From assembly GCF_002158995.1 (NCBI RefSeq), contig NZ_LOHF01000020.1, forward strand, positions 54,924 to 118,923: a stretch of 64,000 nt of DNA, given 5' to 3'. A model generated the notes under the pieces. The model was given only the letters and a program-made list of their open reading frames with translations, did not search any database and was not told the origin of the DNA. The translations under genes were made by a program, and so were the position numbers. The stretch comes from Pseudomonas caspiana (GTDB taxonomy: Bacteria > Pseudomonadota > Gammaproteobacteria > Pseudomonadales > Pseudomonadaceae). How positions within the stretch are numbered: the stretch's first letter is position 1; the number at the start of each line of letters is the position of its first letter. Shown here one piece after another: positions 52,958 to 61,559 of the stretch.

Positions 52958-54175
52958 CTATTCCTGTCGCTGAGCCTCGGACATGCGCCATACCAGCAGC
53001 GCAACCGAAGCGTTCATTCGAAAATTAGCGTCGTCGAGGGCTTGTCCGCTGAGCTGCTCGATACGCTGAATACGTTGATTGATGGTATTTCGATGGATGC
53101 CAAGACGCTGAGCGGCCTTGAGTCCGTTGCTGTTTTCCTGGAGCAAGGCGTCCAGTGTTTCAATCAGGCTGTGGGGTTGCTTGCGGTTGGTCTCGATCAG
53201 CGGCCCGAGGATCTGTCTGACGAAGCTGTCGATAATCGAGCGGTCAGTAACCGCCTGGAGCAGGCGCAACACGCCCAGCTCGCTGAAATCGCAAAGGCCG
53301 CTGGCGGGTCGCAAGTGTTCGGCGACGTCCAGCGCCTGGCGAGCCTCATTCAGCGCCTGACGGTACTGCCCGCAGTCTTCGACTGGATTGGCCAGCCCCA
53401 TGAACAACGCCATGTCGCCCAGCACCGAGGCGAGCTCGCGATACAGCCGCGCCAGCTCACTGCGAATCGCTTCAAGCCTGGGCAACAACAGAATGAACAA
53501 GTCGCCCTGGACGATGACCGGCAAGGCGTCCGGTAAGGTGCGATTCCAGGCGTCGAGATGGTCGAGTACTGCCTGCCGGGTTTGCTGCAGCAACCGTTCC
53601 GCAGCCTCCGGCGCGTGGCTGTCGAACAGCACGCTCACCGCCGACAGGCGCAACGCGACCAGACGTCGAGGCACCTCCAGTGGCAGGCGTAAATGTGCAG
53701 CCCTTTGCCTGGCGATACTCAGGCTTGGGTAATCACCGCTGAGCAACTGGCCGAGGATGTCGTGGCGCGAGCGCTTGGTCTGCGCCATCTGCACCAGCGC
53801 TGTGCCGATCAGGTGGGTAACGATGACCATCTTCAACAGATACGGTTGCTCGATCAGCGGCAAACCGCATCGCTCTGCCAGCGCGATCACGGACTGAGGG
53901 ATCTGCTGGATATAGGCATCCCCGGTCAGAATCACCAGCCCGGCGATGCCACTGGCATCGCCCTCCTGCACCATGCGCAGGAGATTGGCTTCATCGCGCT
54001 GGCAATTGATGCCGGTGATGAAAACCAGCTCACCGCCCATGATCCAGTCGGCAATACCTTCGTTCTCGGCAACATACGACCAGCGCACGCTGCGATGCAG
54101 GTTGGCTGAACCTGCACGCACGGCCATTTCCTCCAGCCCGGGGAGCTGGAGAATTTCTTCAACGGTCAGGCTCAA
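52958..54175 (-). CDS. PucR-family transcriptional regulator of the cod operon
   Basis: A 405-residue regulator: N-terminal PucR purine-catabolism domain (about 5-125), central GGDEF-like fold (about 160-290), and a C-terminal PucR helix-turn-helix (about 345-395, RLGIHRNTINQRIQRIEQL). It overlaps codB by 4 bp and is 2 bp from codA, so it lies inside the operon it presumably controls. Its effector may be cytosine or another pyrimidine (inference from neighbours). Confidence 0.88.
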   Translation of the reverse strand: MSLTVEEILQLPGLEEMAVRAGSANLHRSVRWSYVAENEGIADWIMGGELVFITGINCQRDEANLLRMVQEGDASGIAGLVILTGDAYIQQIPQSVIALAERCGLPLIEQPYLLKMVIVTHLIGTALVQMAQTKRSRHDILGQLLSGDYPSLSIARQRAAHLRLPLEVPRRLVALRLSAVSVLFDSHAPEAAERLLQQTRQAVLDHLDAWNRTLPDALPVIVQGDLFILLLPRLEAIRSELARLYRELASVLGDMALFMGLANPVEDCGQYRQALNEARQALDVAEHLRPASGLCDFSELGVLRLLQAVTDRSIIDSFVRQILGPLIETNRKQPHSLIETLDALLQENSNGLKAAQRLGIHRNTINQRIQRIEQLSGQALDDANFRMNASVALLVWRMSEAQRQE

Positions 54176-55437
54176 AGCTCCTCCTGCACGCCAGCGACCC
54201 TGCTGCGCTTGCCTGTCACTTCAAGCAGCACGATGTAGCAGATGGCCGATGCGGCGATCCCCACCAACGGCGCAATCCAGGGCGAGAAGTACGCCAGCGC
54301 CGCGCCAATGGCATAAGACGACAGCCCCAGCAGGTTGTAGCGTGGCAAGGTAACGCTGGCCAACGCAGGGTATTTGCCGTGATGGCGGTACCAGAAATCC
54401 GCCATGATCACGCCGCCAATGGGCGGGATGATCGAACCCAGCAGCACCAGAAAGGGAATCAGCATCTCGTACATACCGCCGATGGCCAGGACGATACCGA
54501 CCGCCGCCGCGATCAATGTCATGGTGCGACGCCGCTCGCTACGCAACAGGTGGCAGGCCGCCGCCGAAACGTTGTAGATGGTCGGCCCCTGAATGGTCCA
54601 CAGGTTCAGGCAAAGCATGATCACTGCGGCGAAGGACAGGCCTTGAAGCATCATCACTTCTACGATGTCGGCCTGCTGATAAACCATCGCACACCACGCG
54701 CCAGCGACAACCATCAAGCCGTTGCCCAACAGAAACGCAACAACGCTGGCAGTCACGGCCACGCGTCCGCTGCGTGACAGACGTGTCCAGTTAGTGGCCT
54801 GAGTTGCGCCACTGGCGAACGTCCCGAAGACCATGGTGATGGCCGCTGAAAGCGTCATGGTTTCGTTGGGAATAACCGCCGCAAGCCCCTGAAAACCGCC
54901 GACATCGCGGGTGGCGATGTACATGGAGATGACCAGCAGCACGAACATGAGCGGCACCGACACACGCGACAGTACGTCCAGCCCTTTGTAGCCGATGATC
55001 GCCGTGATACTGAAGCCCAGACCGAACAAGATCATCAATGGCGTAGTGAAGCCTTCAGCCAAGCCGAGCATCTTCACCAGCACAATGGCCACCGTCGCGG
55101 TGCCCCACGCGTACCAGCCCAGCTCGGCGAAACCAAGCAGCACATCGGACAGCCGACTGCCCGCTTCGCCGAAACAGAAGCGCCCCATCAGTACCGTGTT
55201 CAAACCACTGCGCGAGGCGATGAAGGCCAGCGCCGCGGCATAGATTGCCAACAGGCTGTTACCGATGGCGGCGATCCACAGCATGTCGACAAAGTTGAAC
55301 GCCATGCCCAACTTGCCACCCGCAAACATGGTGCCGGTGAAGAAGGTGAAACTGAACAGCACCATGGAAATCGACAGCAGCCCCTTGCGTCCTTCACGCG
55401 GGGCTTCGCTCAAGGGAAATTCGCTGGGTGAACTCAT
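54172..55437 (-). CDS. codB: Cytosine permease (NCS1 family)
   Basis: A 421-residue NCS1 transporter with about twelve membrane helices; GTMFAGGKLGMAF near 46 and TNWTRLSRSG near 215 are family-typical. CodB-type substrates are cytosine or related bases; the downstream cytosine deaminase supports cytosine. Start at 55437 has GGAG at good spacing; a 14-residue longer reading frame is less likely. First gene of codB-regulator-codA. Confidence 0.9.
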   Translation of the reverse strand: MSSPSEFPLSEAPREGRKGLLSISMVLFSFTFFTGTMFAGGKLGMAFNFVDMLWIAAIGNSLLAIYAAALAFIASRSGLNTVLMGRFCFGEAGSRLSDVLLGFAELGWYAWGTATVAIVLVKMLGLAEGFTTPLMILFGLGFSITAIIGYKGLDVLSRVSVPLMFVLLVISMYIATRDVGGFQGLAAVIPNETMTLSAAITMVFGTFASGATQATNWTRLSRSGRVAVTASVVAFLLGNGLMVVAGAWCAMVYQQADIVEVMMLQGLSFAAVIMLCLNLWTIQGPTIYNVSAAACHLLRSERRRTMTLIAAAVGIVLAIGGMYEMLIPFLVLLGSIIPPIGGVIMADFWYRHHGKYPALASVTLPRYNLLGLSSYAIGAALAYFSPWIAPLVGIAASAICYIVLLEVTGKRSRVAGVQEEL

Positions 55438-55569
55438 ATCGTTTTTCTCCACATCGACAAGGTTGGGGATCGGACTCAACGGCAGGCTGGTGCAAGAGCA
55501 ATAACCAGGCCGTTTCCGAACAACATTGCGAAGTGGAAAAAAGTAGGCAGAGGCGATATCGCGCGCTGT

Positions 55570-55620
55570 TCACTCTGCACACTTTAAGCTGACGATTCAG
55601 GATCAGACTGTGCAGAGTGA
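55570..55620. promoter_or_regulatory. 12-bp perfect inverted repeat upstream of codB
   Basis: TCACTCTGCACA (55570-55581) and its exact complement TGTGCAGAGTGA (55609-55620), with a 27-bp spacer, about 130 bp upstream of codB and 42 bp from the yaiI stop. It is not one of the REP families. A candidate pair of half-sites for the PucR-type regulator. Confidence 0.55.
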
Positions 55621-55661
55621 TTCATTCTGAGGCGCGAACGCACCGTTTTAGGCTGCGATGC

Positions 55662-56111
55662 CTAGCGAGTAAGCCGCGTGAGAATCCGGTCCAGGGAGTT
55701 GGCGAACGCCTGTTTTTCACGGTCGCCGTAAGGCGGCTGACCACCGCCCATTTGCCCTTGGTCGCGCAGGTCGGTGAACAGGTTGCGCACGGCGAGCCGG
55801 TCGCCCATGTTTTGTGTGTCGAACTCTTTGCCACGGGGGTCCAGCGCAGCGACGCCCTTCTTGACCAGACGATCGGCGAGCGGCACATCGCTGCAAATCA
55901 CCAACTCGCCGGGTACGGCGTGCTCAACCAGATAATCGTCCGCAGCATCAGGGCCGCTGGGCACCACGATCAGTTTGACCAGGGTGTACGTGGGCTTGAT
56001 CTGACTCTGCCCGGCCACCAGCACCACCTCGAATTGACGCTTGAGCGCGAACTTGATGACCTGCTCTTTTGCTGCCTTGGGGCAAGCGTCGGCATCGATC
56101 CAGACGCGCAT
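55662..56111 (-). CDS. yaiI: YaiI/YqxD-family protein (UPF0178)
   Basis: A 149-residue NYN/PIN-like protein: N-terminal VWIDADACPKAAKEQ with acidic residues and SDVPLADRLVKKG near 73, as in putative nucleases of this fold, plus the DQGQMGGGQPPYGDRE stretch. Biochemical role unknown. GGAG-like CACCTCCCC lies upstream on the minus strand. Separated from FTR1 by a REPIN. Confidence 0.9.
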   Translation of the reverse strand: MRVWIDADACPKAAKEQVIKFALKRQFEVVLVAGQSQIKPTYTLVKLIVVPSGPDAADDYLVEHAVPGELVICSDVPLADRLVKKGVAALDPRGKEFDTQNMGDRLAVRNLFTDLRDQGQMGGGQPPYGDREKQAFANSLDRILTRLTR

Positions 56112-56145
56112 GGGGAGGTGTCCTTTCTAATGACTCACAGTCTGG

Positions 56146-56234
56146 GTAGGAGCGAACTTGTTCGCGAAGCGCCTCGGCTGGTAGACGCTATCTATCGTCT
56201 GTGCCAACGACTCGCGAACAAGTTCGCTCCTACC
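56146..56234. repeat. REPIN, family E (inverted pair)
   Basis: GGTAGGAGCGAACTTGTTCG left and CGAACAAGTTCGCTCCTACC right, a nearly exact pair, immediately downstream of the FTR1 gene. Confidence 0.92.
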
Positions 56235-56248
56235 GGGGATTTCGCAAC

Positions 56249-58144
56249 TTACACGGTCTGCGCCCTGCGCTTCTCCGCCAACCAGCTGCGACCATACAGC
56301 ACTGCAATCGCCAGCAAGGCTATCAGTTGGGCGCACAGGGAATACGCATCGGCATGAATGCCCAGCCAGTCGAACTCGAAGAACGGCACAGGACGGGTAC
56401 CGAAAATACCGGCTTCCTGAAGGGCTTTTACGCCATGCCCGGCGAACACCACCGACAACGCACACAACAGTGCTGCGTTGATGCCGAAGAATAGCGTAAG
56501 CGGCAGTTTTGCCGAGCCACGCAGGATGATCCACGCCAGCCCGATCAGCAACACCAATGCCGTGGCACCGCCCGCCAGCACTGCATTGTGCCCAGCCGGG
56601 CCAGCTTGCAGCCAGAGGGTTTCGTAAAACAGGATGACTTCGAACAGCTCGCGATACACCGAGAAAAACGCCAGAATCGCAAACCCGAAACGACCACCGC
56701 CGCCCACCAGGCTGCTTTTGATGTAATCCTGCCAGGCTGCTGCATGGCGACGGTCGTGCATCCAGACACCCAGCCACAAGACCATCACGCTCGCGAACAA
56801 CGCCGTCGCGCCCTCAAGCAATTCCCGTTGCGCGCCGCTGACATCGATCACGTAAGCCGCCAGCGCCCAGGTTCCCAGCCCCGCCAACAGTGCCAGCCCC
56901 CACCCGATATTGACACTGCGTACCGCTGACTCCTGGCCAGTGTTACGCAGAAACGCAAGGATCGCCGCCAGTACCAGAATGGCCTCAAGGCCTTCACGCA
57001 GAAGAATCAGCAGGCCGGAAATGTAGCTCAGCGAGGTGCTTAATCCATCACTGCCCAGCAGGCCCGCCGACTCTTTAAGTTTGGCTTTGGCGAAGTCCAG
57101 TTTTTGTACGGCTTGCTCCAGCGGCAGCCCGTCCTGCAAGGACTGACGATAAGCCATCAAAGCTTTCTCGGTGTCTTTGCGAACATTGGCGTCTACGTTG
57201 TCCAGCGAACTTTCAACCAGCTCGAAGCCTTCCAGGTAGGCAGCGACAGACAAGTCGTAAGCCTGTTCGTGATCGCCCGCACGATACGCCGCCAGGCTTT
57301 TGTCCAGCGTCTGGCTGGTGTAATCAAGCAACTGCGCGGGGCCACGCTGGACCTGAGGTGGCTGGGCACGTTGAGCGCGGAACGTGGCAACGGCCGGCTC
57401 GCCCTCGGCGGCGCTGATTTCGATAGGTGTTTGCCGCGCCAGATCGGCGAGGTTGTAGGTCTTGAATGGCGCTGTCACCGGCTGCGCACTGAAGCTCGCG
57501 ATATAGGTCGCGATGTCCCAACGCTGGCGGTCATCCAGCTGATCGGCAAACGCCGGCATATCAGTCCCGGCAATTCCCAGACCTACAGCGTTGTAGAGGT
57601 CGTAAAGGCTTAGTCGATCCAGACGGGCCGCGTCGCGCAGATTAGACGGCGGCGGCTCCAGGCCAATACCCGCAGGTCCATCACCCGCGCCAGCGTCGCC
57701 ATGGCAGACCGAACAATGCTGTGCGTAAAGCGGCGCACCCCGCGCAGGGTCCGGAGTAATCACCGGAGCCTGACTCACTTCGTAAGCGACTGCCAACCGG
57801 GCACCCAACTGGCGGGCCTGACGGGTGACCAGAGCGCCGTCCTGCTTCTTGGCCACTGCATCAGCGAGGCTGGACACGCCTTTTTCAAGTTCATCGCGCT
57901 CTGCTCGCGCAGGCAGTGCAGCCACCAAGCCCCGTAAAATGCCCAGAGCCTCTACTTGCTGCCGGTATTCATCCTCTTCCACCACCTTGCCGTCGGCTAC
58001 GGTCGACGGGTAGTCGGCACCCATGTAATCAAGCAAATGCAGCACTTGCGCCGCACCATCAGTGGGGTCGGCCAATAGGCCGAAGCTGCACAACGCCAAC
58101 AACGGCAACATCAGCCAGGCCAGAAAACGGGAACGCATCGACAT
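56249..58144 (-). CDS. Cytochrome c - FTR1 iron permease fusion
   Basis: A 631-residue protein. Signal peptide (about 1-25), a helical periplasmic region, a c-type cytochrome domain with the haem motif CSVCH (144-148) and axial Met196, a second helical domain (about 275-360), then seven membrane helices of an FTR1 permease with the iron motifs REGLE (383-387) and RELFE (498-502). The fusion suggests ferrous iron is oxidised at the haem side before ferric transport (inference). P. aeruginosa PA5248 has the same layout. No Efe partners are adjacent. Confidence 0.88.
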   Translation of the reverse strand: MSMRSRFLAWLMLPLLALCSFGLLADPTDGAAQVLHLLDYMGADYPSTVADGKVVEEDEYRQQVEALGILRGLVAALPARAERDELEKGVSSLADAVAKKQDGALVTRQARQLGARLAVAYEVSQAPVITPDPARGAPLYAQHCSVCHGDAGAGDGPAGIGLEPPPSNLRDAARLDRLSLYDLYNAVGLGIAGTDMPAFADQLDDRQRWDIATYIASFSAQPVTAPFKTYNLADLARQTPIEISAAEGEPAVATFRAQRAQPPQVQRGPAQLLDYTSQTLDKSLAAYRAGDHEQAYDLSVAAYLEGFELVESSLDNVDANVRKDTEKALMAYRQSLQDGLPLEQAVQKLDFAKAKLKESAGLLGSDGLSTSLSYISGLLILLREGLEAILVLAAILAFLRNTGQESAVRSVNIGWGLALLAGLGTWALAAYVIDVSGAQRELLEGATALFASVMVLWLGVWMHDRRHAAAWQDYIKSSLVGGGGRFGFAILAFFSVYRELFEVILFYETLWLQAGPAGHNAVLAGGATALVLLIGLAWIILRGSAKLPLTLFFGINAALLCALSVVFAGHGVKALQEAGIFGTRPVPFFEFDWLGIHADAYSLCAQLIALLAIAVLYGRSWLAEKRRAQTV

Positions 58145-58302
58145 CGGTGAATCTCAGCGGAATGATTAGGTATCGCATTGTCAACCTCGCTACGTCCCGA
58201 CTCAAGGTTCCGGGAGATGTTTGTTGCTAAATATTACGCAACACCCTGCATAGCCTTTCAGAGACGCGACTCAGCCCGACCTTAATGAGAATAACTAGCA
58301 TA

Positions 58303-58320
58303 TATAGCGAAAGGCTTACA
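58303..58320 (+). promoter_or_regulatory. Candidate GacA upstream activating sequence
   Basis: TATAGC-GAAAGG-CTTACA. The right half matches the GacA site TGTAAG-N6-CTTACA exactly; the left half matches at three of six. It precedes the Rsm-type RNA by about 57 nt. Degenerate, so tentative. Confidence 0.4.
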
Positions 58321-58376
58321 CCAAGAGGAGGCAATTCGCCCTATTGCACCTGCGGGTTCCTGAGTAAGATTGGATC

Positions 58377-58491
58377 CAACAACTGATGCGCAGGACGCGC
58401 ACAGGATCAAGGATGATCGACCATGGCCCGGAGGGCTTACCGACAGGATGTTGGAATGGTCTTGAAGAAAACCCGCTTCGGCGGGTTTTTT
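58377..58491 (+). ncRNA. Rsm-type small RNA (RsmA/CsrA-sequestering, RsmX/Y/Z class)
   Basis: About 115 nt, rich in GGA. I can fold four hairpins that place GGA in or at the loop: TGCGC-AGGAC-GCGCA (58387-58401), GATC-AAGGAT-GATC (58405-58418), GCCC-GGA-GGGC (58426-58436) and CGACA-GGA-TGTTG (58441-58453); the last two lie inside an outer stem GACCAT/ATGGTC (58419-58424, 58456-58461). A strong terminator follows. A -10 candidate TAAGAT is at 58365-58370. This is the design of RsmX/RsmY, which titrate RsmA under GacS-GacA control. No convincing protein is encoded here. Which family member it is cannot be decided by eye; the 5' end is estimated. Confidence 0.78.
58470..58491 (+). terminator. 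Terminator of the Rsm-type RNA
   Basis: AACCCGC-TTCG-GCGGGTT followed by T's: a UUCG tetraloop stem with T-run. It also isolates the mscS gene from upstream transcription. Confidence 0.92.
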
Positions 58492-58701
58492 GTTGCCGGT
58501 CAAAAAGTAGCCTGTCACGCTGCGACAGCTCTATTTCAAGGGCTAGACCGTGGAGATCAGACCACAACCCTCCTACGGCAGGGGAACATTTACGCCTTTG
58601 CGGGGTTCACACTTTTCAGGCAGCTATCGCCATCGAGGCCGACGGGCTGAATCCGAGAGGGTCCGCTCGGCTTAAAGTCATTTCTGCTATGGATACCGTC
58701 G

Positions 58702-59832
58702 ATGGAATATCTATTGCCTCAGAGCTGGCTGGAGGCAGTGCCTCTGCCGTGGCTCAAGACCCTGATCGCCGCCTGCGTTGCGGTATTGCTGGCTTTGCTG
58801 ATTCGCTGGCTGGCACTGAGTGTGCTGCGTCGTGTCGCCAATTCATTTGTGTTGCCACAGCAACTGGTCTATCGCGCCGCCAGCCCGACCTTATGGTTGC
58901 TGCCGTTATTGGCTTTGCAAACGGTCTGGACCTCGGCGCCTGATGATCTGGTGCTGATTGGCACCGTGCGCCATATCAACGGGCTGTTAGTCACTGCAGG
59001 TTTTACCTGGCTGGTGCTCAGTTGCGTCAAAGCCGTGGGCGAAGCAGTGGCGATCCGCAACCCGCTGGATATCGAAGATAACCTTCATGCCCGCCGTATA
59101 CAGACTCAGGTTCGGGTGTTGGTGCGCTGCCTGAATGCGCTGGTGTTGCTGTTCGGTACCGGGCTGATTCTCATGAGTTTCCCACCCGTGGCCAAGATCG
59201 GCACCAGCCTGCTGGCATCGGCGGGCCTGGCAGGTCTGGCCGCAGGTTTTGCAGCCAAGCCGGTGCTGGGTAATTTGATCGCAGGTCTGCAAATCGCCAT
59301 CTCCCAACCGATCCGCCTCGACGACGTGGTGATTGTCGAAGGTGAGTGGGGTCGCGTGGAGGAAATCAGTGGCACTTACGTGGTCATCAAAATCTGGGAT
59401 GAGCGGCGCATGGTGGTGCCGCTGCAGTACTTCATCGAGAAGCCGTTCCAGAACTGGACCCGCGCGACCTCAAGCCTGATCGGCTCGGTGTTTGTCTGGG
59501 TGGACTATTCACTGCCGGTAGAAGAGTTGCGTGCAGAAGTGCAGCGCATTTGTGAAGACATCCCGCACTTGTGGGACGGCCGCGTTTGCGTGCTGCAAGT
59601 CGCCGACACCAATGCCAAAGCCATGCAATTGCGGGTGCTGTTGAGTTCGGCGGATTCTTCACGCAGCTGGGACGCCCGTTGCCACATGCGCGAACGCTTG
59701 ATTGCGTTCATCGCCAAGCAATATCCGCAAAGTCTGCCGCAACTGCGCACGGAAATCTCGTCGCGCAATGTGCGACCGGAGATCGACGTCCACGAGACGC
59801 CGGTCGACATCCCGCGTCAGCCGCCGGTTTGA
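58702..59832 (+). CDS. MscS-family mechanosensitive channel
   Basis: A 376-residue protein with four to five membrane helices; the pore-lining helix carries the Gly/Ala-rich LASAGLAGLAAGFAAKPVLG segment near residue 172, then the beta domain (DDVVIVEGEWGRVEEI) and a cytosolic C-terminal domain. It is longer than E. coli MscS, as in the YbdG/YbiO-like group. It probably gates under osmotic downshock. The ATG has only a weak ribosome site. Confidence 0.88.
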   Translation: MEYLLPQSWLEAVPLPWLKTLIAACVAVLLALLIRWLALSVLRRVANSFVLPQQLVYRAASPTLWLLPLLALQTVWTSAPDDLVLIGTVRHINGLLVTAGFTWLVLSCVKAVGEAVAIRNPLDIEDNLHARRIQTQVRVLVRCLNALVLLFGTGLILMSFPPVAKIGTSLLASAGLAGLAAGFAAKPVLGNLIAGLQIAISQPIRLDDVVIVEGEWGRVEEISGTYVVIKIWDERRMVVPLQYFIEKPFQNWTRATSSLIGSVFVWVDYSLPVEELRAEVQRICEDIPHLWDGRVCVLQVADTNAKAMQLRVLLSSADSSRSWDARCHMRERLIAFIAKQYPQSLPQLRTEISSRNVRPEIDVHETPVDIPRQPPV

Positions 59833-59910
59833 GGTCATGCATTTCTCAGGTGAATGCATGTTGGCCTAAAAGCTTGCGTCTCCATCAGTCCTAGAGAAAA
59901 AGTGTGGTCT

Positions 59911-60000
59911 CTGTGGGAGCTGGGCTTGCCCGCGATAAGGCTGAACGCGATCCAAAGTGAACCGTGTCCAGACTTATCGCGGGCAAGCCCAGCTCCCACA
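59911..60000. repeat. REPIN, family C (inverted pair)
   Basis: CTGTGGGAGCTGGGCTTGCC left, GGCAAGCCCAGCTCCCACA right: a nearly exact pair between convergent mscS and the DUF945 gene. Confidence 0.92.
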
Positions 60001-60071
60001 AGAATTGCATTCAGCCAGCCAGGCGCTGTGTGACCGGTAATCACCTCATTGCCGAACCACCCAGCGCCCTC

Positions 60072-61559
60072 TTACTTCATCCGCATCCCAATGACTTTGC
60101 TCATGATCAGGGCAATAAATTGCTCCGGGGTCATTTTCTGGCCGTTGAAATCGACGATGTTGTTGGCGTATTGCAGGTTGGAGACGATGTTGTCGCCATC
60201 AACCTTGGCCACTTGCATCATCACCGCCATCGCACCCGCCATATCGCCAGCTGCTTTGGCTTGCTCGGCGATCGCAGCTGGGTCGGTCTGCCCAGCGAGG
60301 TTGGCTTGCAGCGTTGCCAGGTCACTGATCATCGGCTTGGACAGCACCAGTCGCGCTTCCAGTTGAGCGATGGCGTTGCGGAAACGATCTGGCGATGGCT
60401 GTTCGGTTGAGCCGGTGTCGGTCAAATCCACAGCAACGCGCAAATGGCTTTCACCGTTGGCCGTCTTGAGCGCGAGCCTTTCAAGCTCGACGTGCGGTTT
60501 GGCGGCCAGCAATTTGATGATTTGCGTATCGATCAATTGTTGGTCTGCCGGGCTGAGTTGCAGCACCAGCTTCTCACCGGCAGCATTGGCGGCCTGTTGT
60601 TGCGGCAGAATTTTTGTCTGATACAGGTCGTATAGCGCCTGTGAAGCCGCGACATCGAAGTTGCTGATCTTGAACGCGGACTGCAACGCGCCTACGTCCT
60701 TGCCGTTGTAACTGATCATGCCGACGTTGTAGCTCATCTGCGCAGCAAGATTGCCGCCCTCTTCCTGAGTCAGACTGGTGCCGGTTACGTCTTTGAGCGC
60801 GATGGGAGCCTGCCCTGCAACCTGTGCCACGAAGCTATCGGCTCTCAAGTTGTTGTGGCCCAGATAGAACCCGGATTTGCCTTTGGTGCCGCCCATGTCC
60901 AGGGTCACCCCTTTAGCACCCAGCGCGACCTCACCTTCTTCGGAGGTGACGTTCAGCTGGAAATTGTCCATCTTGCCAAGCACTTTGATCTTCTCGGCAT
61001 CAGCGCTGGCTTCGGTATCCAGGCGCAGGCCTGAAAAGGTGAACGTACCGTCGGTGTCCTTCAACTCCAGCGGGGCCAACAACAGCGCGCCAGTAGCAGC
61101 GCGGTCATAACCGACGCTGGCGTGGCCGGTGACCGGACTGGCGCCATTGCTCATGGCGAACCATTTCGTCGCGCTCGGGCTTTGCTCCATTTGGAAGTTG
61201 CTCTGCGCCATGACCGGCAGCAGCTTGAAGCTCTTCAGACGAGAGAACGGCAGCGGACCATGTTCGATATTGTCGACAAACAGGAACTCGGCATTTTTCC
61301 CTTCAGTAGTGAGGTTCTCGTCGTGAACGAGTACACGGTAGTGAGCCGTGCTGCTGAACAGGTGCCGATCAATTGACAGCATTTCCAGCGTGATACTGCT
61401 ACCGGAGCCTTTGAGGGATTTGGCCAGTTCCTGGTTACCCTGTTCGATCGAATCACGCAGTACGCCTTCGATTCGGGTGCCCGTGTACCACGCACCGGCG
61501 GTGGCCAGCGCTCCCACAACAACGATGACGCCAGCTACGATGCCTACTGATTTATTCAT
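60072..61559 (-). CDS. DUF945 (YdgA-type) envelope protein
   Basis: A 495-residue protein with an N-terminal membrane anchor (about 5-25) followed by YTGTRIEGVLRDSIEQGNQEL and a long beta-rich periplasmic region, the DUF945 layout of E. coli YdgA. Function unknown; YdgA relatives are linked to envelope upkeep. Start at 61559 (MNKSVGIVAG) places the anchor at the N-terminus; a 34-residue longer reading is less likely. Confidence 0.85.
   Translation of the reverse strand: MNKSVGIVAGVIVVVGALATAGAWYTGTRIEGVLRDSIEQGNQELAKSLKGSGSSITLEMLSIDRHLFSSTAHYRVLVHDENLTTEGKNAEFLFVDNIEHGPLPFSRLKSFKLLPVMAQSNFQMEQSPSATKWFAMSNGASPVTGHASVGYDRAATGALLLAPLELKDTDGTFTFSGLRLDTEASADAEKIKVLGKMDNFQLNVTSEEGEVALGAKGVTLDMGGTKGKSGFYLGHNNLRADSFVAQVAGQAPIALKDVTGTSLTQEEGGNLAAQMSYNVGMISYNGKDVGALQSAFKISNFDVAASQALYDLYQTKILPQQQAANAAGEKLVLQLSPADQQLIDTQIIKLLAAKPHVELERLALKTANGESHLRVAVDLTDTGSTEQPSPDRFRNAIAQLEARLVLSKPMISDLATLQANLAGQTDPAAIAEQAKAAGDMAGAMAVMMQVAKVDGDNIVSNLQYANNIVDFNGQKMTPEQFIALIMSKVIGMRMK

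Noticed and set aside
58386..58943. 185-codon frame starting in the Rsm-type RNA and running into mscS
   Set aside because: It spans a strong terminator and overlaps mscS out of frame, with no family resemblance.
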